NCBI GenBank assembly: GCA_027057985.1
Contig: JALUTJ010000005.1
Coordinates: forward strand, 1 to 6,919
From: Chromatiales bacterium
Lineage (GTDB): Bacteria; Pseudomonadota; Gammaproteobacteria; UBA6429; Thiohalophilaceae
Length of the DNA: 6,919 bases
Direction of reading: 5' to 3'
Shown piece after piece: positions 4,955-6,919 of the stretch. Within the stretch, counting starts at the first letter, position 1, and each line of letters starts with the position of its first letter. The notes under the pieces are model-generated. The model did not search any database. It saw only the letters and a program-made list of their open reading frames with translations, and was not told the DNA's origin. Made by a program: the position numbers and the translations under genes.

Positions 4955-6154
4955 CTACGATTCGTTAACTGTTTCATCCTTGCAAAGGAACAATCCCTTT
5001 TTAAAGTACTCTGCTGCCAGTGCCGGTTCATTCAGGTATTCCATTAACAGGCCCAGTTCCTTGTAGCTTTCCGACATGGGCCGGTTACCAACGCTGGCCT
5101 CCAGGTAGGCGCGTGCCTTGCCCCAGAGATCGTTCGCCATGCACAGACGTCCCAGTGTCAGTAATAACACCGGATTATTATCATGATCTTTAGAAAGCGA
5201 TTCAGCAAAGCTGAGCTGCTTGTCAGGGTGAGAAGATTTGACCTTGCCATACAGATGTACCAGTACCGGCTGCCAGGCATGACGAATGGCATGACGTAGC
5301 AGGGCCTCGGCTTCATCCTGTTTTTCCAGTTCGATTAGACGCTGACTATAAAGTCGAATCAGTTCAGGATCTTTTTTCAGTTCACGGGAGAGTTCATGCC
5401 AGAGTTGATCCAGCTCGGCTTCCCGGCCTTTCCAGTCTTGCTGCTGAAACAGTGCGGTATAAGTCTGTTTTTCAATCTGCAGTAACCTGTTATGGTCAAA
5501 AACCTTATGTTTATACAGTTCGGGTAACAGTTTTTTCAGATCCGGCCAGCTTTTGAGTTCCTGGTAGAGCTGGGTTAGCAGCACCATGATATGAGGATGC
5601 TTCGGTTGCAGGCTATGCAGATGAACCAGTGTTGCCAGTGCCTGTTCATACTGACCATGGGCAAACTGCAGTTCGGCCTGGGTCAGCTTAACCGAGAAGT
5701 CAGCTTCCGGCATGCTCTGGTGTGCCAGGGCCAGGTAGTGATCACGACGATCCGGCGCATTCTGTTTCTGTGCTGCCCTGGCGGCAGAAAGGTAGTTCAG
5801 CAGGGGCAGATCAGAATTTTTAATACCCCGGGTCAGCAGTTTTTCGGCTTTTTTCCATTGCCCCTGTGAAAGCTGGATCAGTCCCTGCAGTGAAGACTTG
5901 CGTGCCTTGTCCATTTGCCGGTGACTGCGCCAGCCGCGAAGGTTGTGTGGCATATTCCAGCTGCCAATGAGAAAACGAACCAGCAGGTAGCCCAGCAGGT
6001 AACTGAGCAGCAGCAGAACCAGGAACAGGGACAGGCTCATTTCCATGGTGGTGTGACCACGACCAAACAGCACATAGCCAGAATCATCATAAGCCAGCAG
6101 ACCGGCGATAACGGCAATCAGGATAATGGCAAGAAAACTAAACAGGTACTTCAT
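4955..6154 (-). CDS. hemY: HemY, membrane-anchored TPR protein of the heme locus
   Basis: A 399-residue homologue of proteobacterial HemY (E. coli protein 398). The N-terminal HemY_N region has two membrane helices, about residues 4-21 and 41-63, joined by the short segment AYDDSGYVLFGRGHTTMEMS. From about residue 85 the protein is all-helical with tetratricopeptide-like repeats; examples are GLIQLSQGQWKKAEKLL (91-107), a FAHGQYEQALATL unit and a late LGLLMEYLNEPALAAEYF unit. The TPR part probably binds a protein partner at the inner membrane. Its exact role in heme synthesis is not established, and it must not be confused with the Bacillus HemY, a porphyrinogen oxidase. The ATG at 6154 is two bases after the hemX stop; AAGG within the end of hemX serves as ribosome binding site. 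The gene ends with TAG at 4955-4957. Confidence 0.94.
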   Translation of the reverse strand: MKYLFSFLAIILIAVIAGLLAYDDSGYVLFGRGHTTMEMSLSLFLVLLLLSYLLGYLLVRFLIGSWNMPHNLRGWRSHRQMDKARKSSLQGLIQLSQGQWKKAEKLLTRGIKNSDLPLLNYLSAARAAQKQNAPDRRDHYLALAHQSMPEADFSVKLTQAELQFAHGQYEQALATLVHLHSLQPKHPHIMVLLTQLYQELKSWPDLKKLLPELYKHKVFDHNRLLQIEKQTYTALFQQQDWKGREAELDQLWHELSRELKKDPELIRLYSQRLIELEKQDEAEALLRHAIRHAWQPVLVHLYGKVKSSHPDKQLSFAESLSKDHDNNPVLLLTLGRLCMANDLWGKARAYLEASVGNRPMSESYKELGLLMEYLNEPALAAEYFKKGLFLCKDETVNES

Positions 6155-6156
6155 GT

Positions 6157-6919
6157 TTATTCAGCCTTGCTGTTTTTACTGCTGACCTGTCTGCCACGTA
6201 AACGATATTGCTTTATTGCAGCATAGGTCGATGAGATATCCGGTAACGGTGGATCGATATCGACTTTCTGTAATGCTTCGATATTCGACAGCATATTACG
6301 AGTAATATTGTGGCTGGTATCGAAGTAGTCATTGATCCACTTTTTAATCGTCTCGAGTCGTTCCTGGTAAACGGTGTTCTGGCCATTGAGCAGGGCCAGT
6401 CGTGCCTGCTCGACCTGCAATGCCAGGTTCTGCACCAGGAAGAAATGCTGATCCGGTGCCAGCAGGGGCTGCAGAGGTTTATCGTGATGACGAATCACGA
6501 TCAGGTTTTTAATGTCCTGCCAGATTGCAGCAGGCAGTTCGGTTAGAGAATCGAGTTTGCGCTTACTGCTTTGTTGCTCTGCCTGTTGCAGTTTTCTTGT
6601 TTGTGGGTCCGGGGTACGTAGTGGCAGCTTGCGAATATTCTCACTCAGTGCGCTTAACGTAACCGAAAGCCCGGCCAGGTCCACCGGGGTGATATTGCCC
6701 AGCGACTGAATATCACGCGCGAGAATTTTACGTACCGGGAGCAGGGCCGGATCGGCCACCTCGGCCAGGCGGGTATCGGCGGCCTTGAGTGCAACCTGCG
6801 CGGTGACGATATCTTTTTCCAGCAGCAGGCGGTAATTAGCCAGTTGCACCAGGTATTCCGCCTCGGCCAGTAACCAGTCATTGCGCAGGTGGGTGTTATT
6901 GCGTACCAGTTTGGTCAGG
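6157..6919 (-). CDS. hemX: HemX family protein (C-terminal part)
   Basis: The last 253 residues of a gene that starts beyond the right edge; the first full codon is at 6918-6916 and the TAA is at 6157-6159. The diagnostic HemX stretch is RNDWLLAEAEYLVQLANYRL near the window edge, followed by a long helical, charged region (KDIVTAQVALKAADTRLAEV, then VDLAGLSVTLSALSENIRKL). HemX proteins have an N-terminal membrane helix and coiled coil, which would lie outside the window. Many databases call HemX a uroporphyrin-III C-methyltransferase, but nothing here resembles a SAM-dependent methyltransferase domain, so that name should not be carried over. The gene is two bases upstream of hemY, consistent with the conserved hemC-hemD-hemX-hemY order. 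Function is unknown beyond this genetic link to heme synthesis. Confidence 0.92.
   Translation of the reverse strand, partial: LTKLVRNNTHLRNDWLLAEAEYLVQLANYRLLLEKDIVTAQVALKAADTRLAEVADPALLPVRKILARDIQSLGNITPVDLAGLSVTLSALSENIRKLPLRTPDPQTRKLQQAEQQSSKRKLDSLTELPAAIWQDIKNLIVIRHHDKPLQPLLAPDQHFFLVQNLALQVEQARLALLNGQNTVYQERLETIKKWINDYFDTSHNITRNMLSNIEALQKVDIDPPLPDISSTYAAIKQYRLRGRQVSSKNSKAE

Noticed and set aside
5915..6226. A 103-codon open frame on the + strand across the hemX/hemY junction
   Set aside because: Low-complexity, Gln-rich antisense of the HemY membrane helices and the HemX end; no independent support.
1..6919. tRNA, rRNA, CRISPR array, insertion sequence or prophage genes
   Set aside because: I found no cloverleaf, spaced repeat array, transposase, integrase or phage motif; the genes are ordinary chromosomal ones.

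Overview
The window looks like chromosomal core-genome DNA from a gammaproteobacterium of moderate GC content. The evidence is the set of typically gammaproteobacterial genes: a YgiQ-type radical SAM protein, an AroG-type DAHP synthase followed directly by slyX, and the hemX-hemY pair. No phage, transposase, plasmid, tRNA, rRNA or CRISPR features are visible. The sequence does not support a genus-level call.

Layout, left to right. Bases 1-513 are the 3' end of a ygiQ homologue (+). After a 225-base AT-rich gap comes a stand-alone response-regulator receiver domain (739-1128, +, GTG start) that ends in a clear intrinsic terminator. A probable promoter then leads into a 32-codon membrane or secreted micro-ORF (1276-1374, +), the DAHP synthase gene aroG (1398-2471, +) and slyX (2472-2675, +), whose start codon directly abuts the aroG stop. 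slyX converges on an atypical SDR/NAD-epimerase gene (2751-3656, -). That gene is divergent, across only 40 bases, from a ferredoxin-reductase fusion protein (3697-4707, +). A 247-base convergent gap holds a weak terminator, a large palindromic element and a short repeat. Last come hemY (4955-6154, -) and the 3' part of hemX (6157-6919, -), two bases apart and clearly one operon.

The genes are mostly separate housekeeping units: entry into aromatic amino acid synthesis (aroG), accessory membrane proteins of the heme locus (hemX, hemY), a flavin/[2Fe-2S] electron-transfer reductase, and a small signalling receiver with no kinase nearby. They do not form one pathway.

The least ordinary material is outside the annotated genes. 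A foldable palindrome of about 114 bp lies behind hemY; read on the hemY strand it forms two hairpins that both carry GGGA (GNRA-type) tetraloops inside a common outer stem. A motif, GCT-S-TTTGTGTCTTT(T)GC, occurs in both convergent intergenic gaps. The micro-ORF in front of aroG has a good ribosome binding site and one hydrophobic helix. None of these amounts to a demonstrable new system, but each can be checked.
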